From positions 124,001 to 188,000 of the forward strand of contig JBJMMD010000009.1 in assembly GCA_045804965.1 (NCBI GenBank): DNA of 64,000 nt, written 5' to 3'. Position numbers and translations under genes: made by a program. A model generated the notes under the pieces. That model was not told the DNA's origin and searched no databases. It saw only the letters and a list, made by a program, of their open reading frames with translations. The DNA is from CAVTUU01 sp045804965. Lineage in GTDB: Bacteria; Chloroflexota; Chloroflexia; Thermomicrobiales; UBA6265. This document shows, in pieces, positions 17,369-26,173 of the stretch; within the stretch, counting starts at the first letter, position 1, and each line of letters begins with the position of its first letter.

Positions 17369-17971
17369 CTAGCCCTCGTGCGCCGCCTTGGCCCCGGAGT
17401 CTCGATTCTCTTCTGATAATTGACTCGCCCGCGGCGTCAACTGCCCCGCGTACTTGTTGTTCTTCTTCGCGCGGTACGGCGTCATCACCGGCGAGCTGAC
17501 CGTCTCAAACGAAAAGGCACAAATTCGCATCCCTGGATAGAGCGCGACGGCCATCCGCCCGAGATTGCTGAGCTCCATCGTCGCCGTGCCAATCCACCCC
17601 GGTTCGAAGACGGCCGCCGTCGAATGCACAGTAATACCTAAGCGGGCGATGCTCGACCGGCCCTCGAGCCGGCCAAGCAGATCGGGCGGCAGCTCCAGCG
17701 ACTCGACCGTCGACGCGAGAGCAAAGTCCCCCGGCTGCATGATGAACGGTTCGTCCTCATCGACGACAATCGTGCGCATGGCGTCGCCAATGGACTGCGG
17801 CTGCCGGGGATCAATATAGCTGTGGCGGCTATGCTCGAACACCATGAACGTCCGCCCCAGACGGAAATCGACGGAGACCGACCCCAGCTGAACCGCGAGA
17901 TCAGGCGCGGGATCGATCTTGATCCGCCCCGTCTCCAGCGCCGCGATGATGTCTCGATCCGAAAGAATCAT
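17369..17971 (-). CDS. dcd: dCTP deaminase
   Basis: Deaminates dCTP to dUTP (possibly bifunctional to dUMP) for thymidylate synthesis. It has 200 residues, a usual length. Motifs are MILSDRDIIAALETGRI at the N-terminus, SVDFRLGRTFMVF, QPGDFALASTVESLELP, and the active-site region GRSSIARLGITVHSTA with the catalytic Glu just before it (LEGRSS). The C-terminus is a flexible tail (YAGQLTPRASQ). A sigma70-type promoter and an overlapping palindrome lie upstream at 18042-18078. Confidence 0.95.
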   Translation of the reverse strand: MILSDRDIIAALETGRIKIDPAPDLAVQLGSVSVDFRLGRTFMVFEHSRHSYIDPRQPQSIGDAMRTIVVDEDEPFIMQPGDFALASTVESLELPPDLLGRLEGRSSIARLGITVHSTAAVFEPGWIGTATMELSNLGRMAVALYPGMRICAFSFETVSSPVMTPYRAKKNNKYAGQLTPRASQLSEENRDSGAKAAHEG

Positions 17972-18040
17972 CGATCCCTCATGCGTTGGCCGACGAACAC
18001 ATTCGTCCCCAAAGGATGCCTCGCCGAATGCCGCATCTTA

Positions 18041-18078
18041 GGTGTACGTACACTATCTCATGCCTGACAACGCGTCAA
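18041..18078 (-). promoter_or_regulatory. dcd promoter with overlapping palindromic operator-like element
   Basis: On the minus strand TTGACG (18078-18073) and TAGTGT (18055-18050) are spaced by 17 bp. The perfect palindrome GTGTACGTACAC (18042-18053) overlaps the -10 region and start point, where a repressor would act. The same element lies upstream of dnaA. The rest of 17972-18339 shows no gene. Confidence 0.6.
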
Positions 18079-18339
18079 CCAGCCCGCGTCCGTGCCGGCA
18101 TCGCTAACTGTAGCCTGCCCCCAAAGCCGCCGCCGGTGGCATGGTAGACTGGGTTCCATCCCAGCGCCGCTTGGCTTGCAGTCCGGCGGCGTTTGACCGG
18201 CTGGCACGAAAGGCCTCCAGATGAGGGGGCCAGTCCGACGTTTTCGCAGCGCCACGCTCGCTCACCGCGGACCGCCTTGAGGGGCATGTCTCGCGGTGCC
18301 ACGCGAGCGCCGCCTCAAACCTAGGTTGCGCGACGCCAT

Positions 18340-20202
18340 ATGGCCGACCAGGCAAATTATCTGAGCCGGGCCCAGCGCCGTCAGCTGCGAGCCAACGCCA
18401 AGCGAGCACAACCGCGCCCGCCCGTGCCTGCGGCAGCGCCGTCTACGCCGTACCAAACCACATCGCTTCCGATCGGCCGCCCATACAGCCGCAGACGCTC
18501 CCCAGCAGACCCGGCTCCGACGCTCGAAGCAACCGAATCCGTCTCGGCCACTCTCCCCATTCCCGCGCCTGTGGCTCGTCCCCGCCGCGCGCGCCAGGGC
18601 CACGAACCGCTCGCGAACGGCCTCGACCGCATGCAACGCGCCCAGCAGGACGCGAAATCCCAAACAGGGCGGCGCTTGCGGCTTCCGACCAGCCGCCGCT
18701 TTTATACCCTGGCCTCCATTCCCCTCGTCCTCGTTCTCGCGCTCGGCGTCGTTTTCGGACCCACTGCCTACCAAGCGGTCACCGCCTATCGCGATGTCTT
18801 CGTCGACTCGCCTTCGCGCGATAGTCAGCCAATCGCCGTCGTTAACGCCGAAGGCACCGCCGTGCTCGCCACTGTCGCGCCCGAAGAGGCCGCGATCGCA
18901 GACTGGGACGGTCAGGACCGGGTCACCATCCTCCTCCTCGGCGTCGACCGGCGCACGGACGAACCCGCCCGCACCGACACCATGATCCTGGTCAACATCG
19001 ATCCCCAGACCAAGAAGGCCGGGATGATCTCCTTGCCCCGAGATATGAAGGTCTTCGTCCCCGGCTACGGTGTGCACAAGATCAACGCCGCCTACGCCTT
19101 CGGCGATGCCAATAAGGACAAAGAACAGGGTGGGGGTCCTGGGCTCACTATCCGCACCGTCGAAGCGAACTTCGGCATCCGGATCAACTATTTTGCCGAA
19201 GTCGATTTCCAGGGATTCATCAACATCGTCAACACTGTCGGCGGAGTCACCGTCGATGTGCCCTATCCGATCAAGGACGACGCCTACCCCGCCTCGGGCG
19301 ACAACTATATGCGCGTCTACTTCCCGGCCGGCTGGCAGCACATGAACGGCGAACGGGCACTGGAATACGCGCGCACCCGCCATGACGACGGCGATGGTCA
19401 TCGCAACTTGCGCCAGCAGCAAGTGCTGCTCGCCCTCCGCCAGCAGGCGGTCTCGCTCGATCTCTTGCCGAAAGCGCAGGACCTCTTGCGTCAGGTTGGC
19501 AAATCGTTCCGGACCGACCTCTCGCCGACTCAAGTCCTCCAACTCGGCCGGCTGGCCTCGCAGATCTCAACCGACAACATCGCGCAGTATTCACTCGAAT
19601 CGTCACTTACCGCGGAGGAGCTTCCCGACCAACCGTATTTTCTCGTGCCCGATTGGCAAGCGGTCGGGGAGATCATGTCCGACTTCACCGGTCAGAACAT
19701 CGTCCCACCGGCGTCGATTCTCGCCAATCCCGATCTCTCGGTTCCGATCCGGATCGAAAACGGTTCCGGAAATCCGGGTCTCGCCAGCCGTGTCGCCCAA
19801 CAACTGAGGGCCAACGGCTACACCCACGTCAGCTTTGGCGACGACGGCGCCGTCGCGTATCAGGACACCACCACGATCACCGACGCCGCCAACGATCTCG
19901 CAACCTCGATGGCGGTTGCCGGCGCGATCGGCGTCAACATCGAGTCGATCACCGTCAAATCCCAACCATCGACGCCAACCCCGGTCCCGGCCGCCAGCCC
20001 AGCGGCGTCGCCGTCCGCCAGTGCAAAGGCGACCGCCGCGCCCAAACCGGTCAAGCGCACCCCCGACAAAGACGGCATCGTCATCGTCCTCGGCGCCGAT
20101 GCCCCCGACCCCGCCTACTACTCCGCCGACCCCGTCAGCGAGGACGGCAGCACCGCACCGGCCCCGATCGAAGAGGTTCCCCAGAGCGAAGACGGCGGGT
20201 AG
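18340..20202 (+). CDS. LytR-CpsA-Psr (LCP) family cell-wall ligase
   Basis: A 620-residue membrane-anchored enzyme that attaches polyprenyl-linked glycopolymers to the cell wall. Residues 1-115 are a cytoplasmic Arg/Pro-rich tail. A single transmembrane helix is at about 122-144. The LCP domain follows (VTILLLGVDRRTDEPARTDTMILVNIDPQTK, then SLPRDMKVFVPGYGVHKINAAYAFG, and ALEYARTRHDDGDGHRNLRQQQVLLALRQ) with the conserved Asp/Arg residues. A LytR_C-type domain is at about 465-530 (PIRIENGSGNPGLASRVAQQL), then a low-complexity Ala/Pro tail. No strong ribosome site precedes the ATG. Confidence 0.92.
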   Translation: MADQANYLSRAQRRQLRANAKRAQPRPPVPAAAPSTPYQTTSLPIGRPYSRRRSPADPAPTLEATESVSATLPIPAPVARPRRARQGHEPLANGLDRMQRAQQDAKSQTGRRLRLPTSRRFYTLASIPLVLVLALGVVFGPTAYQAVTAYRDVFVDSPSRDSQPIAVVNAEGTAVLATVAPEEAAIADWDGQDRVTILLLGVDRRTDEPARTDTMILVNIDPQTKKAGMISLPRDMKVFVPGYGVHKINAAYAFGDANKDKEQGGGPGLTIRTVEANFGIRINYFAEVDFQGFINIVNTVGGVTVDVPYPIKDDAYPASGDNYMRVYFPAGWQHMNGERALEYARTRHDDGDGHRNLRQQQVLLALRQQAVSLDLLPKAQDLLRQVGKSFRTDLSPTQVLQLGRLASQISTDNIAQYSLESSLTAEELPDQPYFLVPDWQAVGEIMSDFTGQNIVPPASILANPDLSVPIRIENGSGNPGLASRVAQQLRANGYTHVSFGDDGAVAYQDTTTITDAANDLATSMAVAGAIGVNIESITVKSQPSTPTPVPAASPAASPSASAKATAAPKPVKRTPDKDGIVIVLGADAPDPAYYSADPVSEDGSTAPAPIEEVPQSEDGG

Positions 20203-20213
20203 GGGCGATCCTC

Positions 20214-20717
20214 ATGACGAACGAAGTGGAGCGGATAAGGCTCCTTCCCAACGTTCCAGCGGTCTACGCGCTGTACGGAGGCCGCGATAACTCGCTTTAC
20301 GTCGCATATATCGGTGTTGCCGATAGGTTGAGGAATCGCATCGATCAGCGCCTCGTAAGGCGCGACAGTAGTGTGGCGAGTAGGTACGCCGCAGTTGGTC
20401 TCAATCCCGACCAAGTTACTGAGCTGCGCTGGTGGACCGATGCTTCATTCGCCGATCGGTCGCAACTTGAAGCTGCTGAATTGGTCGCGTTCGATGCCTT
20501 GGAGCCAGCACTTCGGAGCCGCGGGAGAGTACAAGAGCCTTCTCGGATTCTTCATGCTGATCCAGCCTTTCATGACCGATTACGCATCCAGTTCACAGGA
20601 CCATCTTCGGGAAGGCTCGTCCTGCCAAATTTGCAGGATGCGCTAGACCGAATCGCTGCGCTGCAGCGACAGGTGGATGAGTTGACCAGACGAATAGATA
20701 ACCTCGGAGTGCAATGA
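20214..20717 (+). CDS. GIY-YIG-like nuclease-fold protein
   Basis: 167 residues. The N-terminal half reads as a GIY-YIG fold: AVYALYGG, then AYIGVADRLRNRI with the conserved Arg, then a Glu in DRSQLEAAELVAFDALEP matching the metal-binding Glu; the usual Asn afterwards is replaced (PALRSRG). The C-terminus is a short coiled coil (LQDALDRIAALQRQVDELTRRIDNL). The gene overlaps the next by four bases, so the two are probably translationally coupled. Base composition is visibly less GC-rich than its neighbours, suggesting acquisition. The fold assignment is by eye; activity is uncertain. Confidence 0.6.
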   Translation: MTNEVERIRLLPNVPAVYALYGGRDNSLYVAYIGVADRLRNRIDQRLVRRDSSVASRYAAVGLNPDQVTELRWWTDASFADRSQLEAAELVAFDALEPALRSRGRVQEPSRILHADPAFHDRLRIQFTGPSSGRLVLPNLQDALDRIAALQRQVDELTRRIDNLGVQ

Positions 20718-21121
20718 TGCTAACAATTGGCTTGGTTGGCTGCGGCAAAGGGAAGCTTGAGCGCGCTGCTCGCGCACGAGACCTCTACACAGGAGCTCTG
20801 TTTCGGAAGGCGAGTGCTTATTGCTCGGCTAACTACGCCGTATGGTTCATTCTCAGCGCAAAACACGGAATTCTCGAACCCAATGAGGTTATCGATCCCT
20901 ACGATCTTAGTCTTAAGGACATGCCTCTAGCCGCGCGACAAACCTGGGCACACCGCGTGCTCAAACAAATAGACGAGCGTGGATTGAGTGAAGGCAAGTT
21001 CTACATTCACGCTGGCGAACGCTATTCAGAGCACCCTGAGCCGAGTTTGAACAGTGAACGGCTGCTCCGCGGATTAAGCATCGGCAAACAACTTGCCTGG
21101 TACAACTCTCGCGGTTTCTGA
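20714..21121 (+). CDS. DUF6884/YaaA-like protein
   Basis: 135 residues resembling the DUF6884 family: GLVGCGKGKLERAARARDLYTGALFRKASAYC near the start, then WFILSAKHGILEPNEVIDPYDLSLKD, and a C-terminal YIHAGERYSEH. The cluster of Gly-Cys-Gly-Lys, SAKHG and DPYD motifs suggests a nucleotide- or nucleic-acid-acting enzyme of unknown reaction. The ATG at 20714 overlaps the upstream stop (ATGA). With the GIY-YIG protein it forms a compact two-gene unit inserted between the LCP gene and the converging secreted gene. Confidence 0.6.
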   Translation: MMLTIGLVGCGKGKLERAARARDLYTGALFRKASAYCSANYAVWFILSAKHGILEPNEVIDPYDLSLKDMPLAARQTWAHRVLKQIDERGLSEGKFYIHAGERYSEHPEPSLNSERLLRGLSIGKQLAWYNSRGF

Positions 21122-21131
21122 GTCCGAATCC

Positions 21132-22358
21132 TCACCACCCCAAGAACAGCAGATCGCGGCGAAAGAGGAGTTGGGTCCAGAGGCGGGGGCTGACGGCATC
21201 GCCGAAGGTGAGCTGGACCACGGCGATCGGTTGGTCGGCGGGGCCTACGGATTTGACCCTCGTGAACATGTCTCGATATGGGCGCTGGCTCACCGATGAG
21301 CTGAGCGCTTGCACGCGGGCGGTGACGACCTGTTCCGCGGTTCGGGCTCGGTCCGGGGTGAGCGTGAGCAAACCGATCTCGAAGACCGCAAGCCGGCTCA
21401 CCTCCGCGACTGGGCTCGGTTCCGGGGTTCCAGACAGAGGAGGCGGGAGCGGTCCCCCAGGTGAAACGCCAAGCAACGCGAGCGAGATTGGCGGCATCTC
21501 ACCCGTTTGCTGAATCTGAGCCATAAGTACCCCCGCCTGCTCGGCCGAAAGCCTGGGGTCGATCAGACCGCTGGAAAGCGAAAGCGTGTGCCCAAGGATC
21601 AGGATCGCCGAGGCGAGCCGGTCGGGAATCGCCTGCACGACCGCCGGAATATCGACACGGCTTGCCAGCGACGGCGCCTCTCCATTTGACACGGCGACGA
21701 CCTGGCGGATCACATCGAGGGTCGGGGAAAAAGCGAGCGTCCCGTCATGCAGGAACACCGCGTTGTTCATGCGCGTGAACGCGAGTTGGGATACTGGGCT
21801 GTGGAGGTCGATACCCGCCTCGGGAAAGAGGGAGTAGGCGCCGATTCCCTCGATATCGACGTGCTGGTATCCCGATTTTTTCAGCGCCGCCGTGACCTCA
21901 TGCTGGTCGAAGCGGCCGCGGAGATAGGTGATCTGGTTCGGCGGTTCGCTGGCGACTAGCGATTGGTCGATCTGGAACACGTCGAATCCGAAGGTCGCCC
22001 GCCATTGGGGATCGCGCGCGTGCGCCATCGGATCCTGAGGCAGGGCGAGTCACATCGTCGCGCGAATCCAGAGCCGGAGACCTGGATCATCCGCCGACGT
22101 CGGTGACGTCACGCCGAGCGCCTCAAGCTGCGCCGCGACATCGGCGTATTCGGCGATCTCACCCTGCGTCGCGTTGTCGCCCGACATAACGTCCGGTGTC
22201 AGACTCAAGAGAGAAAGCAGTTGCGGGTTGGGACCATTCAGCTCGGGTGTCGCCTGTGGCGTTGCCTCTTGCGCCAATGACGCTAAAGGAGCACCAAGAA
22301 CCAATATCAGGGCCAGCAGGCCAGCAACCGATTGCCCGAACGTGCCGAATCGCATCAT
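21132..22358 (-). pseudogene. Secreted protein of unknown function, interrupted by an in-frame TGA
   Basis: The start at 22358 has AGGAGATTCCTC upstream and a clear signal peptide (SVAGLLALILVLGAPLASLAQ) followed by a Pro/Thr linker. The frame stops at TGA 22052-22050 (IRATM-stop-LALPQDPMAHARDPQW) and continues open in the same frame to 21132. The downstream 298 residues look like the rest of a soluble extracytoplasmic domain (TFGFDVFQIDQSLVASEP... NAVFLHDGTLAFSP). The TGA is not at a Cys-like position and has no SECIS-like hairpin, so a nonsense mutation or sequencing error is likelier than selenocysteine. A separately started second protein (ATG 22028) is possible. Family not recognised. 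Confidence 0.65.
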
Positions 22359-22397
22359 GAGGAATCTCCTGTATGGGATCGCGGCGTATGGCAGAGC

Positions 22398-22492
22398 GGC
22401 GGACGGCGTCCGTCCCGAATCGCATTCGAACACGTTTGCAATTTGCGATCCCAGTCCGCCACCACGAAGGCAGACGCCGTCCGCCGCTACGG
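22398..22492. repeat. REPIN-like inverted pair of palindromes
   Basis: One palindrome, GGCGGAC-GGC-GTCCGTC (22398-22414), faces an inverted one, GGCAGAC-GCC-GTCCGCC (22469-22485), which is followed by GCTACGG, i.e. a GTAG foot on the opposite strand. Both have the 7-bp stem and three-base loop of the REP family near the transposase at 55298. Located between prs and the interrupted secreted gene. Confidence 0.6.
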
Positions 22493-22525
22493 AACACGGC
22501 GGCGAGAGCGCATTCGAAAGAGTCT

Positions 22526-23500
22526 TTACCGCGCGCGCAAGCTCTCGGCTGTGCGATACGCCGCGGACACGCTGGCGCCGGTGTGGATACGCTGGATCGT
22601 TTCGCCAAGCAGCGGCGCGACCGAAAGGACCGTCATCTTGTCGATCTGCTTTTCCAGCGGCACCGCGATCGAGTTCGTGACCACAACCTCGCGGATTGGG
22701 CTCTCTGCCAGCCGGGCTATGGCCTGGCCGGACAACACCGGGTGGACGCACGTCGCGTAGACTTCCGCCGCGCCGTTCTTCAGGCAGACATCGGCGGCGA
22801 GCGTGATCGACCCGGCCGTGTCGATCTCGTCGTCGACGATCACGACCTCGCTGCCATCGACTGAGCCGATCAGGTTGAGCACTTCCGCGCGGTCCTCGTT
22901 GCCGACGCGCCGCTTTTCGATGATCGCGAGCGGGGCATCGAGCGCCTCCGCGAAGTTGCGCGCGCGCTTGGTGTTGCCGAGGTCAGGCGAGACGACAACG
23001 GGGCGGCTGAGCCGCTTGTCGGCAAAATAGTTGGAGGTCAGGTGCATCGCGGTCATCTCGTCAACTGGGACATCGAAGAAGCCCTGGATTTGCCCGGCAT
23101 GGAGGTCGAGGGAGAGCACGCGGTCGGCGCCGGCGAGGCCGACCAGCTTGGCGACGAGCGCCGCGGTGATCGGCACCCGCGGTTGATCCTTCTTGTCGGT
23201 ACGGCCGTAGCCGAAGTAGGGAATCACGGCGGTGACCCGCCCAGCCGAGGCCCGGCGGAGGGTATCGGTCATGATCAGCAATTCCATGATCGAATCATTG
23301 ACCGGCATCGAGAACGACTGCACGACGAAGACGTCGTTCTCGCGCACACTCTCGCAGATGCGGACAAAGGTGTTGTCGTTGCTGAACTTGAACACCTCGG
23401 CCCGGCCAACCGGAAGACCGAGATAGTGGCAAATCTCTTCCGTCAGCGCGGGGTTGGAGTTGCCGCCGAAGATCGTGAGCTGATCGAATGTCCTGGCCAC
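22526..23500 (-). CDS. prs: Ribose-phosphate pyrophosphokinase
   Basis: Makes PRPP from ribose 5-phosphate and ATP for nucleotide, His and Trp synthesis. It has 324 residues, normal length. Signatures are FSNDNTFVRICESVR near the N-terminus, PYFGYGRTDKKDQPR (ATP loop), the divalent-cation site SLDLHAGQIQGFFDVPVDEMTA, VVSPDLGNTKRARNFAEAL and the PRPP-binding VVIVDDEIDTAGSI. It starts 3 bp after the rnc stop, so rnc and prs form one operon. Confidence 0.97.
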   Translation of the reverse strand: MARTFDQLTIFGGNSNPALTEEICHYLGLPVGRAEVFKFSNDNTFVRICESVRENDVFVVQSFSMPVNDSIMELLIMTDTLRRASAGRVTAVIPYFGYGRTDKKDQPRVPITAALVAKLVGLAGADRVLSLDLHAGQIQGFFDVPVDEMTAMHLTSNYFADKRLSRPVVVSPDLGNTKRARNFAEALDAPLAIIEKRRVGNEDRAEVLNLIGSVDGSEVVIVDDEIDTAGSITLAADVCLKNGAAEVYATCVHPVLSGQAIARLAESPIREVVVTNSIAVPLEKQIDKMTVLSVAPLLGETIQRIHTGASVSAAYRTAESLRAR

Positions 23501-23503
23501 TCC

Positions 23504-24379
23504 TCAATCCTCCCGCGTCGCATTAGCTGTCGTCGCCTCAGTTGCGGGCGTAAGGAACGCCTCGCCGTTGCGCGCGAAGCCTTCGAGGGCCGCTTGTGCC
23601 GCGGCTTGCTCGGCGTCCCGCTTGCTGCCGCCTTGGCCGGTGCCAAGTGATCGCCCATGCAAGAGTACTTCCGCCGTAAATGTCCGCGAATGATCCGGTC
23701 CCTCGATCTTAATCGTGCGATAGACCGGTCCTATACGATAGCGGTTCTGGATCAATTCCTGCAGGCGTCCCTTGGGATTCGCCAACGCTTCTTCCTGTGG
23801 AAATGCCTGTACATCGCGATCCAAGAAGCGATTGAGAAAAGTCCTCGCGCCGTCGAGCCCCTGGTCGAGCGTGATCGCGGCGATCAGCGCCTCGAAGGCG
23901 CCGGCGAGCATCCGATCGCGGACACCTTCGGTCACCCGTTCGCCCTGACCGAGAAAGAGATAGTCGCCGAGGTTGATTTCGCGCGCCCAATGCACGAGGC
24001 GTTCGGCCCGGACCAGCGCAACCCGGCGCGATGTCAACACGCCTTCGGGCGCATCAGTATCGTGATTGTAGACGTATTCGGCGACGATGACCCCGAGGTA
24101 GGCGTCGCCGAGAAATTCGAGCCGCTCGTTCGACTGCGGCGCGGTGAGGCCCGGCGCGGCGGTCGTCCAATCGTGCAGGACGGAGCGATGCGTGAGCGCG
24201 GTCCGCAGCAGGTCGATCTTAGTGAACGAGAGTCCGAGGGATGTGGCAAAGCGCTCGGGCCGGTCGTCGAAGATCGGTTCACCGGCAGCATCGACTGGAG
24301 ACGGATCTTCGGCGATGACCCGCGGCTGCGGGCGGGAACGCTTCCGCGCGCCTGACGTGGGTCCGGGGTTGGTCATCAT
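23504..24379 (-). CDS. rnc: Ribonuclease III
   Basis: Double-strand-specific endoribonuclease for rRNA and mRNA processing. 291 residues with an N-terminal extension of about 40. The nuclease domain has the signature NERLEFLGDAYLGVIVAEYVY, and the second acidic patch is in AGAFEALIAAITLDQGLDGARTF. The dsRNA-binding domain is at the C-terminus (GRLQELIQNRYRIGPVYRTIKIEGPDHSRTFTAEV... SKRDAEQAAAQAALEGF). First gene of a two-gene unit with prs. Confidence 0.97.
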   Translation of the reverse strand: MMTNPGPTSGARKRSRPQPRVIAEDPSPVDAAGEPIFDDRPERFATSLGLSFTKIDLLRTALTHRSVLHDWTTAAPGLTAPQSNERLEFLGDAYLGVIVAEYVYNHDTDAPEGVLTSRRVALVRAERLVHWAREINLGDYLFLGQGERVTEGVRDRMLAGAFEALIAAITLDQGLDGARTFLNRFLDRDVQAFPQEEALANPKGRLQELIQNRYRIGPVYRTIKIEGPDHSRTFTAEVLLHGRSLGTGQGGSKRDAEQAAAQAALEGFARNGEAFLTPATEATTANATRED

Positions 24380-24412
24380 GAGGTGTCCGATCGTCGCCGG
24401 TTTGTTCCGGCT

Positions 24413-24853
24413 TTACGATCCATGCTGAATGGCGCGCTCCAGGTCGATGCCGGCGGCGTTCGCAACCTCGCCGAGCTTCTCCCAATCGACTGCAATGGAG
24501 TAGACATAATGGTACTCAGTTGTCGGTTCGGAGCGCGAAGCCGCGAGATGGTGACTCACCAGAAACTGAATGAGCGCGTCGGCGATCTGATTTTGCTTCG
24601 GATCGCGGTCATCCAGGGTTAATTCGTCCTGGCCGGCGGCGCGACTATCGTTTGCCCGCGCCAAGCCTTCGGCGAACGCGCCCGCCAGCTCATCGGCGCG
24701 CGCGTGGTCGCGCCGCGCTGCCTGGCGCTTCTCCGTCTCAATCGAGTCGCCGGCCTCGCTCGCGCTCGCGTCGAGATCGATAGAAACGAGCTCATCGTGC
24801 AACACGAAATGGCTCACGATATAGTCGAGCAGTTTCCGCGATTCCTGATTCAT
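24413..24853 (-). CDS. Hypothetical acidic protein
   Basis: 146 residues with strong Ala/Asp/Glu bias in the middle and an ordered C-terminus (TTEYHYVYSIAVDWEKLGEVANAAGIDLERAIQHG). The gene lies just upstream of and parallel to rnc. I do not recognise the family. Confidence 0.5.
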   Translation of the reverse strand: MNQESRKLLDYIVSHFVLHDELVSIDLDASASEAGDSIETEKRQAARRDHARADELAGAFAEGLARANDSRAAGQDELTLDDRDPKQNQIADALIQFLVSHHLAASRSEPTTEYHYVYSIAVDWEKLGEVANAAGIDLERAIQHGS

Positions 24854-24924
24854 GGCTCGTACCTACCCTTCCCCCTCAGGTGCGAGGCCAAGAAACGCCC
24901 AAATGCTTCGGCAGTCGGCAGCGA

Positions 24925-25836
24925 TTATACGCCACTCTCGTTCGCCGCCCACGCCGCCAGTCCCTGCCGGATGAGCTCCGATCCCGAGGCCAGCGAAATC
25001 TCTCCCTCCGGACCGTCCGGATTGATCGAGACGACGCCATAGGCGCGAACCTTGGCAGTGGCGAAAACAGTAGCGATTGCCGAATTCGTGGTCGCCACAT
25101 CGGGCCCGTTCGGTTCGGCCGTGGGGTGATTCGGCTGTAACGAGCGGTCCAGCACATCCGCGTCGACGTGGAGATAAATGTGATCCACCTGTCCCGCCAA
25201 CCGCGCCACGGCCGCCCTGATTTCGGCGATGGAGCCATCCTCGCCAAACCGCGCAATCGTGGCATCGGTGGCGTGGATGAGATCGGCTTCCTCGGGATCA
25301 AGATTACGAACGTCGACAAACAGGATGCGATCGGTCGGCAGGGGCACGGCTTGACCCGCGATTTCCCGCCAAGGCGCATGGCACAGCCCCGCGCTGACCG
25401 CGACCGGCATCCCGCCGAGCATGCCGGAGTGGGACGTGCGCGGGGTGTTGAAATCGCCGTGGGCGTCGAACCAGACAAGTCCGATCCGCGCCGTGGCGCC
25501 GTAGGCCTGTTGTAAGCCGGCGATCATCCCGATCAGGTGGCTGCAGGTGCCGCCCATCAGCACCGGCCGGCGCTCCTCGGCAATCGCGCGTGTCGCGGCG
25601 TGGGCGATGAGGGCGTTGAACCTCCCCAAATTGACAATCGGATCGCCGGTCACGGCGCCGCTCTCGAGCGCGGGGCGGGCGACGTTGGTCGCGTTCAGGC
25701 CAATCTCGTTCAAATGATCGAGGAACTCACCCGCGGTCAGGACGGCGGCCGCATGAGCGAGCCCGTGGGCGCGTTCTCTGCCCGCCGTCGTTGGTGTCGC
25801 CTCGACCGCGCCCGGCGCGATCACATCAATCCTCAT
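24925..25836 (-). CDS. Arginase/agmatinase-family (ureohydrolase-fold) protein
   Basis: 303 residues of the ureohydrolase fold, which uses a dinuclear Mn centre to hydrolyse guanidino compounds. Metal motifs are VWFDAHGDFN (DAHxD) and HVDADVLD (DxD). The first motif is GGTCSH instead of the usual GGDHS, so the first His ligand is replaced; this points to a divergent subgroup with unknown substrate. The start at 25836 (MRIDVIAPG) is preferred over 25860 because GGGTGG lies upstream and the protein begins at the expected beta strand. The 310 bp upstream (25861-26173) hold no recognisable gene. Confidence 0.82.
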   Translation of the reverse strand: MRIDVIAPGAVEATPTTAGRERAHGLAHAAAVLTAGEFLDHLNEIGLNATNVARPALESGAVTGDPIVNLGRFNALIAHAATRAIAEERRPVLMGGTCSHLIGMIAGLQQAYGATARIGLVWFDAHGDFNTPRTSHSGMLGGMPVAVSAGLCHAPWREIAGQAVPLPTDRILFVDVRNLDPEEADLIHATDATIARFGEDGSIAEIRAAVARLAGQVDHIYLHVDADVLDRSLQPNHPTAEPNGPDVATTNSAIATVFATAKVRAYGVVSINPDGPEGEISLASGSELIRQGLAAWAANESGV

Positions 25837-26173
25837 TTTCCACCCTTTCCCCGGTAACAAAGTCCCGGCGCTGCTCCCCTGAATGTCGCGCGGAGCGGCT
25901 CATCACGTGCCGGCGTTCATCCTCGCCCAGGGCGCAAGGGCCGTCAAAGCGGGCAGTTCAACACCGCCGCGAGCCCTTCGCCAAGGCCGTACGTTCGCCA
26001 AATGCCGGCAAAACGACGGGCGATTGGCTCGGAAATCCCTCTTTAGCGGCAGAGTCCAGGGTACTTGCGTATGGCTTTTTTCGTGACTGGGGACGGATAG
26101 TCACGCGGGGGCAGGTCGCTGAGGATAGACATCCAAACGCGCGTATCGGCGCGGCTTACGGAAGGAATGAGTC

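Noticed and set aside
22050..22052. In-frame TGA in the secreted protein as selenocysteine
   Set aside because: Not in a redox motif and no hairpin at a suitable distance; a nonsense codon is simpler.
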